From Henckelia pumila (taxonomy: Eukaryota > Streptophyta > Magnoliopsida > Lamiales > Gesneriaceae): a DNA stretch of 64,000 nucleotides. This document shows positions 10,320-21,756 of the stretch, piece after piece. How positions within the stretch are numbered: position 1 is the stretch's first letter; each line of letters opens with the position of its first letter. A model generated the notes under the pieces. It searched no databases, had not been told where the DNA came from, and was given only the letters and a program-made list of their open reading frames with translations. The position numbers were made by a program, and so were the translations under genes. The DNA is taken from assembly GCF_033568475.1 (NCBI RefSeq), contig NW_027331831.1:4278001-4342000 (forward strand), in the 5' to 3' direction.

Positions 10320-13300
10320 ATTACTGTATATTCTAAAACGAGTTCTTGATCGATTTGGGCGTCCAAAAAAGGATAAGGATTGCTCGAGCTCGAGACTAGA
10401 ATCTGTAATGATGTGTACCACGTTTCATTGGTATGAACATTGAGATGTTTAACAGTACAAATTGACGCTCATACGATGAGTTCACTGAACTACCCACCCT
10501 CGGACATCCCGAGTGGTTATCATTCATCAAGTGGATAAGTATGTGGTCATGGTTGTACACCATTAGTTAACCCGAGAAAACAGTGAGACTCTACGTGTTA
10601 AGTGTAACACCCGGTATTTTTAATACGTAAATTCGCATGCATAATTAGGAAATTTATTTATTGAAAATTTTAGATTTATGGGTTAAATAATTATGTGAAA
10701 TTATTTGTGCATGTTTTAAGTTATTTTTAAGCATTTAACCCATAATTAGTGATTTTCATGATTTATGGAAATTAATTGTTTTGATCGCGTAGACGGGACC
10801 GTGGACGGACGAGATACCAAAATATTTAGCCAAAAATATTTTATGAGTTTTATGAGCCTTAAAAATAATATTTTAAGGTATTTTGTCAAGAAAATTTTAG
10901 TATTTAATTATATATTTATTTAAGGGTTGATTTTTAGCCAAAATAAGTCATTTTAATGACTTTTATTAACTTTTAAAAATGCCATGTCTTAATATTTCGG
11001 GATTTATTAATTTTATATTATTGTAACTTGTATTTGAAAGTTTAAAAATATTATCTATATGGTATATTATCTACCCTAGTTAATAAATATGTAATTACCT
11101 TATATTATCTATCCAAATCCCCTCCCTATCTCACGCCCGAAACCCCTAGCCGTCTCCATCTTCTTCAGCCCCCATTATCACGTTTTCAGCAGATTGTAGA
11201 AGCCTCCATAGCCGATTCTTTTAGTTCTTGAGAGTTCTTCATTCGATCGTCGTCCCGGAAACGTTCTACGCACTTGGCTCTATTGATTCTATGGTGCAAG
11301 GCATGTTTTCTTTCTCAAATTTTCATGCCATATCAGTGGTTAATAGTGCGCGTGTGTATGCATTAGAATTATTCAAGAAAATTTCAGAAAAATCGTTTGG
11401 TTTTGGTTGTTATGCACCTTGTTCATGTATTTCTTCCATCATGCTCACGTTTTTCTTCCTCCATGACTTGTATGACTGCTGGTCAGGGTCCTTCAGGGTC
11501 CCTAGGTTGTGTGAAAGGGGTCTGGACTCGAGTGGCTCGAGTGGTTCGAGCCAAACGAGCCCAGGTAGGCGCTGGTGCAGGTTCGGCCTCCATGGGTGCG
11601 TAGGTTTAGGGTTCTGAGAAGGGGGTTCGGTGTTGGTGATCTAGGCTGCATGGGGCTGGGGCCATGGGCAGGTTAGGACCGCCCAGACGTGGGCCACGTC
11701 TGGGCGGCGGAGCTCCGGCCAGGGGCGGCCGGAGTAGGGCGGCAGCAGCCCTAGAAGGGCTGCTGCTCTCGGCCGAGCAGAATAGGGGAAAGGGGCGTCG
11801 GGTTGTGAGGGTTTGGGGGATCCGGGTCGGGTTGTTGGGTCCGGGTCGGGTTCAATAAGTCATGGGTCAAGTCTAGTGGGTCCGGGTTAAGTGAGTCGGG
11901 CTCGAGTATTTTTATTTTTAAGTATTAAGTATAATTAAGTGTTAAATGGGCTCAATTAAATTCCAAAAATTTAATTGGGTTACATTTAATTAATTGGATG
12001 GAATTTAATATTTAATTGGGCTTAGAAATGAAATTTTTGGGCTTAAGTTTGTTATTGGGCCAGTCTCAGTGTTAGTGGGCCAGAATTTAAGAAAATGGGC
12101 TTGAGTGTTAGGGCCAGCAGTTCAGTACAACCCATGAAAAATTGCATGAGTCCTGAATATATATTTAATTATTTTTATGCATGGAAGTTATTTTTAATAT
12201 TTATATGTTAGTATGAAATTAAATTAAATATATATGAAGGACACACATTTTATTTAAGTACATGCATTCATGAAATAATTTTTATGCATGATTTAATGTT
12301 TGAGGTTGAGCAAAAGAAAATAATTTTATGTTGGAAGTTGAAGTAGTGTGACAATTTAAGGGGGATTCATCCCCATATGTGAACTATTGAAGGGCAGTTT
12401 ACTGCCAATTTAAGAGGTGATTCGTCACCGCCACGTACGTTGGTTTACCACGCTGATCAGTATTTAATGTATATATGGTTACACTATGGATGCGACCTTT
12501 CGATGTTAGAAAATACTTTGCTCAACAATGTTTATGTATTATTATGATATTCAAGTTTAATTTAAGTTTATGTTATGTTCATGATATTTTTAAGCATGCT
12601 CATTCATGCATATGTTATGTATTAGTATTAAAGTGATTTAAATTATTTTAAACCCTTGTTATGTTAGCATGTTGGGCCTCTAGGCTCACTATACTGATAT
12701 GGTGCAGGTGAGTACGTAGAGGAGGATGTAGTACCCACCGGCGGCGAGGACCTATGAGCGGACAAGCAGTAACCCCGTGACCGTTGTCTGAGTCTACGTC
12801 ATGTTTTGAATATTTTTATCATTTTATACATTTTTATTTATTTTCAGTGGTGGATATTATTACTCATCTTATTTAAATATTTTCAATGCATGCAAATTTT
12901 ATTTATTTTGCTTATGTCAGTATTTTATTAAATGTTAGACTCAGATATTTAATTTATTAAAGGTTGCATTTTTATTTAAGTTATTTATTTTTAAATCTAT
13001 TTATTCTGTGCATATATGTATGGGCATGTATGTACGTATTTTTACTTAGTAAGTATAAAACAAAATTTCCGCATATTTATTTATATTTAGAGAGTTAGGG
13101 TCGTTTCATTAAGACTGTGCTTTGACTCGTTTACCGACTCCATGAGGGTCATCAAGTGGCGAGATTGAGTGCAATTGCGACACATGTAGAAGTTAGAGCA
13201 TTGTAGTCGGGAATTCACCGCTCGTCTACGTGTGGATATCCTATGTGATCTAATGAGATGATAGTGCATGAAAACTCTAGCCAGAGTATGAGATATATGT

Positions 13301-13500
13301 GCATTAGGGTAAAGTGGTTCCCTAGTTGCACATGCGATGCTACTATGTATTCTCAAAGATGCATCACATCGTTATCGAACTTCACATGCAATCCTTGATG
13401 AACCAGTGATTGCAGATTCGATCGGGATATATAAGATGAAGGGACTGTACTGTACGATAACCATAATCGATTGATCTTGTAGGCACTATCAGTGATACAT
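10320..13500. repeat. older repeat remnant split by the 2.5-kb solo LTR
   Basis: The segments 10320-10602 and 13114-13500 are moderately GC-rich, non-coding and become contiguous when the solo LTR and one TTAAG are removed. They look like part of a long LTR or retroelement interior, but I cannot name the family. The right end (…GGCACTATCAGTGATACATAAG) directly abuts a truncated DEFL fragment at about 13500. Confidence 0.55.
10603..13108 (+). mobile_element. solo LTR, 2506 bp, probably Ty3/gypsy, with TTAAG target duplication
   Basis: It begins TGTAACACCC and ends GGGTCGTTTCA, with TTAAG duplicated exactly on each side (10598-10602 and 13109-13113). No PBS, PPT, gag or pol lies inside, so a single LTR remains after recombination between two LTRs. 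The TGTAACACCC start and length above 2 kb are typical of plant gypsy chromoviruses (Tekay/Del type); this family call is inference. A C-rich leader-like stretch near 11110-11200 and a very GC-rich island (about 11500-11890) are presumably promoter/R-U5 sequence. Open frames within the GC island are short and look accidental. Orientation is given by the TGTAACACCC start. Confidence 0.88.
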
Positions 13501-13505
13501 AAGAA

Positions 13506-13720
13506 ATTCCAGTACGTTTGTGTAAGTGTTATTTTAATTGTGGATCACGAATGTAACCTATAAACTAGCTGGATTCTTTTTTAAAAAAATAAATAAATAA
13601 ATCAAAGCAAGAGAAAATTATTTGGGTTGAAAATCATGATATTTGTGATTATGCTGTATTTGTATTATCTAAAATATATATGTAAGGATTTATGTATTTT
13701 CACAAGATATATACTACATG
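13506..13720 (+). pseudogene. 3' fragment of a third defensin-like copy
   Basis: The last 17 codons (IPVRLCKCYFNCGSRM and stop at 13554-13556), with the terminal C-x-C-x3-C, match the end of the DEFL copy at 9164-9211. Similarity continues through about 165 bp of downstream sequence (AATTATTTGGGTTGAAAATC…). All upstream exon sequence is missing, replaced by the repeat ending at about 13500. It is a truncated tandem duplicate. Confidence 0.85.
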
Positions 13721-14702
13721 TGTGTGTGGGTGGATGTACAATACACAATACACACATGAACGCATCCTCAATTCATTCATTAGAATTTAGAGTCAATATC
13801 TTTCTCCAAAAAAAACAAAAACAAAAACCTTAAAATGAATTCATATCAGATTAAATAAATTAATGGGCCAAAATACAAAACACACTTCTGATAAGTTCAT
13901 GGCCCAAAAGTTAATATAATGGTCTGATTTAATTACCCAATTACGAATCAACATTCAATTTATTTAAACCCCAAAAGAATAGTCCACATGGACCAAATCT
14001 TCACTCATAGGACATGGTTAATCTCCCATATCAACACCATTTCATTAAAAGAAAATTTCTTCTATCATTGTATTTCTCAACCTCGTGATATGACAAAGGT
14101 AGCGTTCGGTACATACACGAGATGATCGAATAACATGGATGTATAATATAAGTGAAAAATTAATTAAATACAAATATTTTTTGTATCATAATTATTTATA
14201 TGATATTTGTATGAAAATGCTCGATTATTTTATAATTACAAATAATATGGTTAGAATGCCTCGATATGCGAGACACGTATGGCCCACCAGAGAGCCGGGG
14301 CTCCCATTTATTAACCTATGAGTTAAAATCTCCACTCACTAGTTTTTTTATATTGATGTGACAAGTCATGGAGTACCGAGTATTCACTATTCAGAGGAGC
14401 GACCAATTTTTTTATTTTTTTTGTTTGCTTTCTTTTATAATTTTTAAAATATAGTCCTATAAACTAATTAATTACAAAAAAATATTTGTGTAATTAATTT
14501 GTAGTTCATTTACAACTACCATCGTTAATAAAATATTTTTAATTTTCAATATTTTGAAATGAATATATCACTAAAAACAAACTGGTATTTTAAAAATAAT
14601 AAAATTAAAGTAATAAAAATACTATCATATTTACATAATTATTATTTTCAATTAAAAAAATTTATACAAAAAGATATCTAAAGTTTTAAATGTTATCATA
14701 AT
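13721..14702. other. intergenic DNA, nothing recognised
   Basis: AT-rich, with a short GT-rich patch near 13714-13760. No coding or bounded mobile element seen. Confidence 0.5.
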
Positions 14703-15142
14703 TAGGGGTGCAAACGAATCGAATCGAGCCGAATAATGGTAAAATTTTAAGGTTCGAATTCGGCTCGATACGAGTATATTCGAGTTCGAGCTCGATTCAA
14801 AGTTCGATAATTTCAAATATTTTGGCTTGAGTTCGGCTCGAAATGAAGTTCGAGTTCGAATTCGGTTCGAAATATTCGAACCTATTCGTGAACTATTCGG
14901 ATATTATGGTTCGAAATGCTCGAAATGTATATATATTATTATATAATTATATTATATTAATTAAATATTAAAGCCCGCGAACTATTCGCGAACTATCGAA
15001 CAGAGTAATTTCGGCTCGAGCTCGACTAGAAAAAAAATTCGAACATGTTCGAATTCGGCTCGAGTTCTATAAACTCGAATACGAATCAAATATTTATCGA
15101 GCAAGCTCGTAAAGCTCACGAACAGGTTCGTTTGCACCCCTA
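14703..15142. mobile_element. hAT-like MITE with 8-bp TSD
   Basis: The ends are TAGGGGTGCAAACGAA and its complement TTCGTTTGCACCCCTA. ATCATAAT is duplicated exactly on both sides (14695-14702 and 15143-15150). The 440-bp interior is full of TTCGAG/CTCGAA-type words and has no coding capacity. An 8-bp TSD with a YAGGGGTG tip fits hAT. Degenerate relatives lie at 26124-26665 and probably 26800-27530. Confidence 0.9.
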
Positions 15143-15375
15143 ATCATAATCTTTACACTTTTTAAGTTTTTATAAAAAAATATTTAATAAAAAATTACTT
15201 TATATGCAACTTATTGCATTCAAGAGAATACTAATTTATACAAAACTAGGGCCTAGGGGGTCAATAAATCTTACGAGTTAAATTAAACTCTTCATTTGAT
15301 TTATTTCTATGTAAATTTACATTAAATTCATAAACTCATACTTTAATTTGTATTCAGTTTTTCTAAAAAAAAAAA

Positions 15376-15905
15376 AGGTTTTTATATCCCGTGATCTAAA
15401 AAAAAAATCTGTACTCCTAGACTCATATGTTTTTTATCGGATGAAATTTGGTACAAAACATTGAAAATATGATACAAATATATGATATTTACGTATCAAC
15501 TGTTTGAGATTCGGTATTATTGTATGATTTTTGAATACTCAAATATGTATAAAAATATTGATATTAATGATACATTTATCTTATTTTGATAAAAATCAAT
15601 AAAAAAACATTGGAAAAATGATATTAATATATGATATTTGTGTATCAAATATGTTAAAACTTATACAAATATATGACTTTTGGTACTCAAACATATATTA
15701 CAAGTGTTAGATATTAATAAAATTATTCATATTTTATACTCAAAATATTATTTTTTGTATCAAATCTAAACAAATTAATACTCGAATATTATATATTAGT
15801 ACCATATTTTCAATTTTTTGTACCAATTTTCATCCTAGAAAAAACGTGTAGGTCCGGGAAGTGCAATTTTTTTTTTTTTTTTGACTTAAAGAGTGTAAAC
15901 ACCTG
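15376..15905. mobile_element. long-arm foldback element (Mutator-like MITE candidate)
   Basis: The left arm (AGGTTTTTATATCCC … GGATGAAATTTGGTACAAAA … TTGAAAATATG) is matched in inverted order by the right arm (…CATATTTTCAATTTTTTGTACC … CATCCTAG … GGTCCGGGAAGTG …). The arms are over 100 bp at roughly 75-80 % by eye. The centre has repeats of the ATATGATATTTGTGTATCAA type. The flanking T-rich words do not give a clear TSD, so the class is uncertain. Confidence 0.65.
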
Positions 15906-17000
15906 TTTTTTCTTAGAGATACTAAACACACATTTGAATTTGGATTTAGAAATTTAAAGTAAATTTATCCTTGATATAATCACAATAGTCTTAAATTAAT
16001 CATTTTTTAATGTCGCCCCTTGCATCAAAATGTTTTCCCCAAGTGTTGTCACAAGACTCACAACTTCATATTTGATATTTCGATTTCATTCCATGTACAT
16101 ATTAATTTCAAAATTTTCACTAATTTTTTCCACTTTCCAATTAGCTACACAATTATAAATACAACAAATCTTTAACTAAATGAAGTATTTAATTTTATTA
16201 TTTTGTAAAAAATAAAAAAGATATTACACATATACATGTAATATTAGACGTATGTGTACTGTTAGCAGTGTATATATTAACACAGATGGACAAAGTATAC
16301 AAAAGTACGAGGCCTGACACGAGAGTCCTCTGCTTCTGGGCATGGCGACGAGCATGAAAGGTTACTACTCAAAGTTTATGTCTTTTTGTCCAAAAAAATA
16401 AAAATATTACGCAATCAATTTTTTTTAATTTTTTTAATATGATATGAAATTAATGCTTAAATAGATTTCGACTCACTTAAACTTCAATTCGATTTTCCAA
16501 ACAATACTGGGCTCTCTAATTATCATAATATATTTATTGAACCTTTTCCATGCATAACTAAGTACATTTTTCAAATTTTAATTTCAAAGTTTCAAATTTT
16601 ATTTCAAATACTACTCCCATCTCAATTATACATGCCACTTTTGTTTTTTTTAAATGCTTTTCCCAAATGTATAATCTTGTAATATATTCAACAATATTTT
16701 TCTACCCTATTACTAATATATATCTCTATGCAAAATGTGTTAACTATTTTTGTTGAAAAATGAATATAAAATATGTATATAATTTATTTTTTCAATATTT
16801 TTTCTTTTGTCATACCCCAAGAGAGATGAAAAGAGAGTATATCTTTAACTATTTTAAATTTATTATTATTATTTTTTTTTTGAAAAAAATAGATACAGAA
16901 GTATACAAGTAGCCGTGCAACCCCTTCCTCCTTCAAACCTGTTAAAGGCATTGATTACAGTAATTTTTGCTTCGTACAATGACGAAAATTAAAAGCTAAA
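15906..17000. other. intergenic DNA upstream of the MCTP gene
   Basis: AT-rich, with no coding segment. The last ~150 bases become C/T-rich (CCCCACACCCACGCACCGCACCCC near 17003-17026), probably the core promoter of the next gene; no clear TATA box was located. Confidence 0.4.
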
Positions 17001-17026
17001 AGCCCCACACCCACGCACCGCACCCC

Positions 17027-18747
17027 TTCTTGAATTAAATTTACATACATTTCAGTGCTTTGCTTTTGCTGCATTTCGTTGATTCCATCTCACCCCTGTT
17101 CATTTTCTTGATTTGTCAACAACGCCCTTCTTTTTTTGGTTTCTGTTTCTTTCTGGTTTCTCACTTCAAGTGGTAGATTTTTTGTTGCTGAAGGATTGGA
17201 TTCAGATACGACTACCGGTATTTCTTTCAGATTACAGCAATTTTTCAAAAATTTCTTGAGTTATTTGGTTTTGTGGCATTTTTTTTTGGTGTGTGTGTCT
17301 TTAAAGGTTCATTTTTTGACATAAAAAAAAAACCGATTTTGTGTTGAAATTAGAAAACTTTGATGGGTTTTTTGTTTTGTTTCTGGTAAAAGATTAATCT
17401 TTCCAGATTTTTAACTTCACCACACACATTTGTGCGTGTCTCTTGTCTCGGGCAACGTAAATTTAACTTAATTTAAAATTTTGCTGCTCTAGATTACGTT
17501 GATCTTTGTTTAAAACCTTTTCATATCTAAGTTTTTTAATGATTTTTATTTAATTTTTTTGAAAAAAAAGTGGTCTCTTTTTGCAGAGATCAAAGTACTT
17601 TGGCTTTCCTTTTTGTAATTATACTTATTATTTATATATCATTCCTTATCTCTTTAGTTCCTTTGTGGAGTATATGCAGTTTAGACTCAGATGTGACTAA
17701 AGTACATGCATCTTTTCTTTTTCTTAAGCAAACCCTTAATCTTCAACAAGCATTTTGTATTTGCTTTTCCGGTTATTAATTGTTTTTCAATTTCAAGAAT
17801 TCTTTGTTCGAGTACATGGATCTCTCCTCGAGGTGCACATGAAACTGTTGACCCAATCTTTTCCTTTCTTTAAATAAAAAAAAGTAAAAAAAAAAATCTC
17901 CAAGTTGTTGCCACCAAATTTTTCTTGAAAAAAGCAGTGTTCTTTTTGTTACACATATTAGATAGAGTTTAGTTATATTTCTGAAGTGTAATTTGTGAAA
18001 ATTTAAGTAAAGATTATGTCATGTACTGTTGAATATTTTGGATGCTTTTTTTGCTGATCTTAGGTAGGTGGACTTTTCAATGAAAGTGATTTCATTTCTT
18101 GTCTCTATTGCCTATCAATCTTTGTTTTAATAATTAGTGATTATTGCTACTTTAGCTTGTGGGCCTGTCAAATCCATTCTCAAAGACAAAATTTGGATTT
18201 CGATTTGCACTAAAATAATATTTGTTCAAGTTAGATCTGCTTATGTGCCACAAAATACTGTTTTAATAACTCAGATCTTTCTTTTTCTAATATAGGTGGA
18301 TCAAATTTGGTACCATTCCCCTCTGACCTGAATATTAGACTTTAATTGAGGTTGTATTTTTACTTGCAAAGGTCTTGCATTGCAGCTCGTTTTATGAAGT
18401 TTATTTCTGCAAATTTTGTCCCATTCATTATTCATGTGACTTAATATCTTCGTTTGAGAGGTGCGTTGTGGTGCACCCTTTAATCGAAGTTATACGGCAA
18501 ATGTTGGTTTTGTTGTGATTAAACATGCGTTACTCGTGTATTGTATTTGTCCTTTCGGTTTTCATTTGAATACTTATGCTTGGCTTTTTCTGGCATAATT
18601 TTTTTTTCTTTCATTCAATGCTATTGTCTGAAGACTTGTTATTCAAGTTCCAATGGTTTTTCTTTGTTGTTGTTGTAGCAATCAGGACCTGGAAACTCAT
18701 CATTCTTCGGAGCGTGATTTTCTCATCGACAGCATAGTGCAATTACT
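17027..18747 (+). other. probable 5'UTR and 5'UTR intron of the MCTP gene
   Basis: A C/T-rich leader (about 17030-17218) is followed by a possible donor CCG|GTATTTC at about 17219. A strong polypyrimidine tract and acceptor TTGTTGTTGTAG end at 18679, 68 bp before the ATG. The interior is T-rich and non-coding, as in plant introns. This is inference from splice-site context; transcript data are needed to fix the ends. Confidence 0.5.
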
Positions 18748-21700
18748 ATGGTAGACCTGAAGATAGGAGTTGACGTGATTGGTGCTCAAAATCTTTTGCC
18801 TAAAGACGGACAGGGTTCATCTAGTGCCTTTGTGGAGCTTTGCTTCGACGGTCAAAAGTATCGTACAAGTATCAAGGAAAAAGATCTCAATCCGGTGTGG
18901 AATGAGAGTTTTTTCTTCGATATATCCGATCCATCTGCCCTCAACACTCTTACTCTTGATGCTTGCATCTACAATAATGTGAAAGCAGCTCAAACTAGGT
19001 CCTTCCTTGGAAAAGTAAGCATCAATGGGACTTCCTTCGTTCCCTACTCTGATGCGGTTGTCTTGCAGTATCCTGTTGAAAAGCGCAGTATCTTTTCTCG
19101 TGTTCGTGGGGAGCTAGGACTGAAGGTTTATGTTACAGATGATCCATCGATAAAGTCATCTGCTCCTGTTTCTGAGGTTGAGGAAACTCAAGTGACCCCG
19201 GAGCACGTTGCTAAACCTATCTCCAATTCAAGTCAAAATGTTAAATCAGAGGCAAGACACACATTTCACCATCTCCCAAAGCGTGAAAAGTCAGAACCAC
19301 AGAATCATGCTTCAGCATTTTCAGTTCCTCATCAAACAACTAAATATGTGGCAGACGAGATGAAGGCTGCTGAACCACAGCCTTCAACACTTGTTCGGGT
19401 TCAATCAGCAGCATCGGCACAACCAGTCGACTTCTCGCTTAAGGAAACAAGCCCTTTTCTTGGAGGGGGACGAGTTGTTGGGGGTCGTGTGATTCGGACA
19501 GATAGGACATCTGCAGGTACTTATGATCTTGTTGAAAAAATGCACTTCCTTTTTGTCAGGGTAGTCAAGGCTCGTGACCTTCCTGCCATGGATGTCACTG
19601 GGAGTTTAGATCCGTATGTGGAGGTGAAAATCGGAAACTATAAAGGTGTTACCAAGCACATTGAGAAACAGCAAAATCCATTGTGGAATGTGGTTTTTGC
19701 CTTCTCGCGGGAGCGGATGCAAGCATCTGTGCTTGAAGTAGTTGTCAAGGATAAAGATCTCATGAAAGATGACTTTGTCGGCTTCATCAGATTCGACCTC
19801 AATGAGGTCCCAATGCGTGTTCCACCAGACAGTCCTCTGGCTCCTGAGTGGTATCGACTCCAAGATAAGAAGGGAGAGAAGACAAAGGGTGAATTGATGC
19901 TTGCAGTTTGGATCGGTACTCAAGCAGATGAGGCATTTCCTGATGCATGGCACTCTGATGCAGCTACACCAGTTGACAGCTCAGCTGCTGCATCTGCTCT
20001 CATACGTTCAAAAGTTTATCATGCACCACGCTTGTGGTATGTCCGGGTACATGTTGTTGAAGCCCAGGACTTAGTACCATCGGAGAAAACTCGATTTCCT
20101 GATGCTTATGTTAAGGCACAGATAGGCAATCAAGTTACGAGAACGAAGCCGGTTCAGTCACGAAATTTCAACCCCCTATGGAATGAGGAGCTGTTTTTCG
20201 TTGCTGCAGAACCCTTTGAAGACCATCTTGTTCTGACAGTCGAGGATCGTGTGGCTCCTGGGAAAGATGAAACGATCGGGAGGGTCATTTTACCATTGAG
20301 TATGGTTGAAAAACGTGCTGATGATCGCGTTATTCACTCTCGTTGGTTTAATCTTGATAAGCCAGTTGTCGTGGAGGTTGATCAGCTCAAGAAAGAAAAA
20401 TTCTCAAGTAAGCTCCATCTCCGGGTTTGTTTAGACGGAGGCTACCATGTTCTTGACGAGTCGACTCATTACAGCAGCGACCTTCGGCCCACAGCAAAAC
20501 AACTTTGGAAGCCTCCAGTAGGGATCTTGGAACTTGGTGTGTTGAATGCTGTTGGGCTTCACCCAATGAAAACTCGGGATGGGAAGGGCACTTCGGATAC
20601 ATATTGTGTGGCAAAATACGGGCACAAATGGATCCGAACCCGTACTGTTGTTGACAACCTTTTCCCGAAATACAATGAGCAGTATACATGGGAAGTTTTT
20701 GATCCAGCAACTGTCCTGACAGTCGGTGTCTTCGATAACAGCCAATTGGCCGAAAAGGGTCCAAATGGAAACAAGGACTTGAAAATTGGAAAGGTTCGTA
20801 TTCGAATTTCAACTCTAGAAACGGGTAGGGTCTACACACATTCTTATCCACTGCTTGTTCTCCAACCCAACGGTGTCAAGAAAATGGGAGAGTTGCATTT
20901 GGCACTACGATTCTCATCAACTTCTTTCGTAAACATGCTCCACGTTTACTCGCGACCCCTACTTCCGAAAATGCACTACATAAGGCCTTTCACGGTCATG
21001 CAGTTAGACATGCTACGCCACCAAGCTGTCAACATAGTGGCCATGAGGTTGGGTCGAGCCGAGCCCCCACTTAGAAAAGAGGTCGTGGAATACATGTCTG
21101 ACGTCGACTCACACCTTTGGAGCATGCGCCGAAGCAAAGCCAACTTCTTCCGGCTAATGTCGGTCTTCTCAGGCCTGTTTTCTGTAGGGAAATGGATGGC
21201 TGATATCTGTATGTGGAAAAACCCTGTGACAACCGTGCTCGTGCACGTTCTATACCTCATGCTAGTCTCCTTTCCGGAGTTGATCCTACCTACAATTTTC
21301 CTTTACATGTTTCTGATAGGAATATGGAACTTCCGGAACAGACCAAGATATCCACCCCACATGAACACCAAAATCTCACAGGCCGAGGCTGTCCATCCTG
21401 ATGAACTCGACGAAGAGTTCGACACATGGCCAACGTGTAAAAATCCGGATCTGGTCCGGATGAGATATGATCGACTGAGGAGCGTTGCTGGGAGGATTCA
21501 GACCGTTGTGGGGGACATTGCGACTCAAGGAGAGCGGTGCCAATCTTTGCTAAGCTGGAGGGATCCTAGGGCCACGGCTATCTTTGTTACTTTCTGCCTC
21601 ATCGCAGCTTCAGTTTTGTATGTCACGCCATTTCAGGTCATTGCAGCATTGGGAGGTTTGTACATGATGAGGCACCCGCGGTTCCGGTACCGACTGCCTT

Positions 21701-21756
21701 CCGTGCCGGTGAACTTCTTCCGGCGACTTCCGGCTAGGACCGATAGCATGTTGTAA
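18748..21756 (+). CDS. MCTP: multiple C2 domain and transmembrane region protein (MCTP7-like)
   Basis: A single uninterrupted frame of 1002 codons. In order: C2A about 4-110, a variable linker about 135-260, C2B about 266-375, C2C about 429-540, C2D about 592-705, and the plant phosphoribosyltransferase C-terminal (PRT_C) region about 847-1002. The PRT_C region holds two hydrophobic segments (about 828-860 and 942-975) and ends in the family signature FFRRLPARTDSML. Plant MCTPs are ER membrane proteins that tether ER to plasma membrane, many at plasmodesmata, where C2 domains bind anionic lipids; members act in movement of proteins such as FT and in cell-cell signalling. The presence of the N-terminal C2A (opening MVDLKIGVDVIGAQNLLPKDGQG) fits the four-C2 group around Arabidopsis MCTP7; the exact orthologue is inference. 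The lack of introns in the CDS is normal for this family. Confidence 0.95.
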   Translation: MVDLKIGVDVIGAQNLLPKDGQGSSSAFVELCFDGQKYRTSIKEKDLNPVWNESFFFDISDPSALNTLTLDACIYNNVKAAQTRSFLGKVSINGTSFVPYSDAVVLQYPVEKRSIFSRVRGELGLKVYVTDDPSIKSSAPVSEVEETQVTPEHVAKPISNSSQNVKSEARHTFHHLPKREKSEPQNHASAFSVPHQTTKYVADEMKAAEPQPSTLVRVQSAASAQPVDFSLKETSPFLGGGRVVGGRVIRTDRTSAGTYDLVEKMHFLFVRVVKARDLPAMDVTGSLDPYVEVKIGNYKGVTKHIEKQQNPLWNVVFAFSRERMQASVLEVVVKDKDLMKDDFVGFIRFDLNEVPMRVPPDSPLAPEWYRLQDKKGEKTKGELMLAVWIGTQADEAFPDAWHSDAATPVDSSAAASALIRSKVYHAPRLWYVRVHVVEAQDLVPSEKTRFPDAYVKAQIGNQVTRTKPVQSRNFNPLWNEELFFVAAEPFEDHLVLTVEDRVAPGKDETIGRVILPLSMVEKRADDRVIHSRWFNLDKPVVVEVDQLKKEKFSSKLHLRVCLDGGYHVLDESTHYSSDLRPTAKQLWKPPVGILELGVLNAVGLHPMKTRDGKGTSDTYCVAKYGHKWIRTRTVVDNLFPKYNEQYTWEVFDPATVLTVGVFDNSQLAEKGPNGNKDLKIGKVRIRISTLETGRVYTHSYPLLVLQPNGVKKMGELHLALRFSSTSFVNMLHVYSRPLLPKMHYIRPFTVMQLDMLRHQAVNIVAMRLGRAEPPLRKEVVEYMSDVDSHLWSMRRSKANFFRLMSVFSGLFSVGKWMADICMWKNPVTTVLVHVLYLMLVSFPELILPTIFLYMFLIGIWNFRNRPRYPPHMNTKISQAEAVHPDELDEEFDTWPTCKNPDLVRMRYDRLRSVAGRIQTVVGDIATQGERCQSLLSWRDPRATAIFVTFCLIAASVLYVTPFQVIAALGGLYMMRHPRFRYRLPSVPVNFFRRLPARTDSML

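Noticed and set aside
11228-11858. Open frames in the GC-rich part of the solo LTR
   Set aside because: Overlapping frames without domains, inside an LTR; GC-rich DNA has few stops by chance.
20387-21260. Long antisense open frames over the MCTP coding region
   Set aside because: They are mirror frames of a strongly conserved plus-strand gene and match no family.
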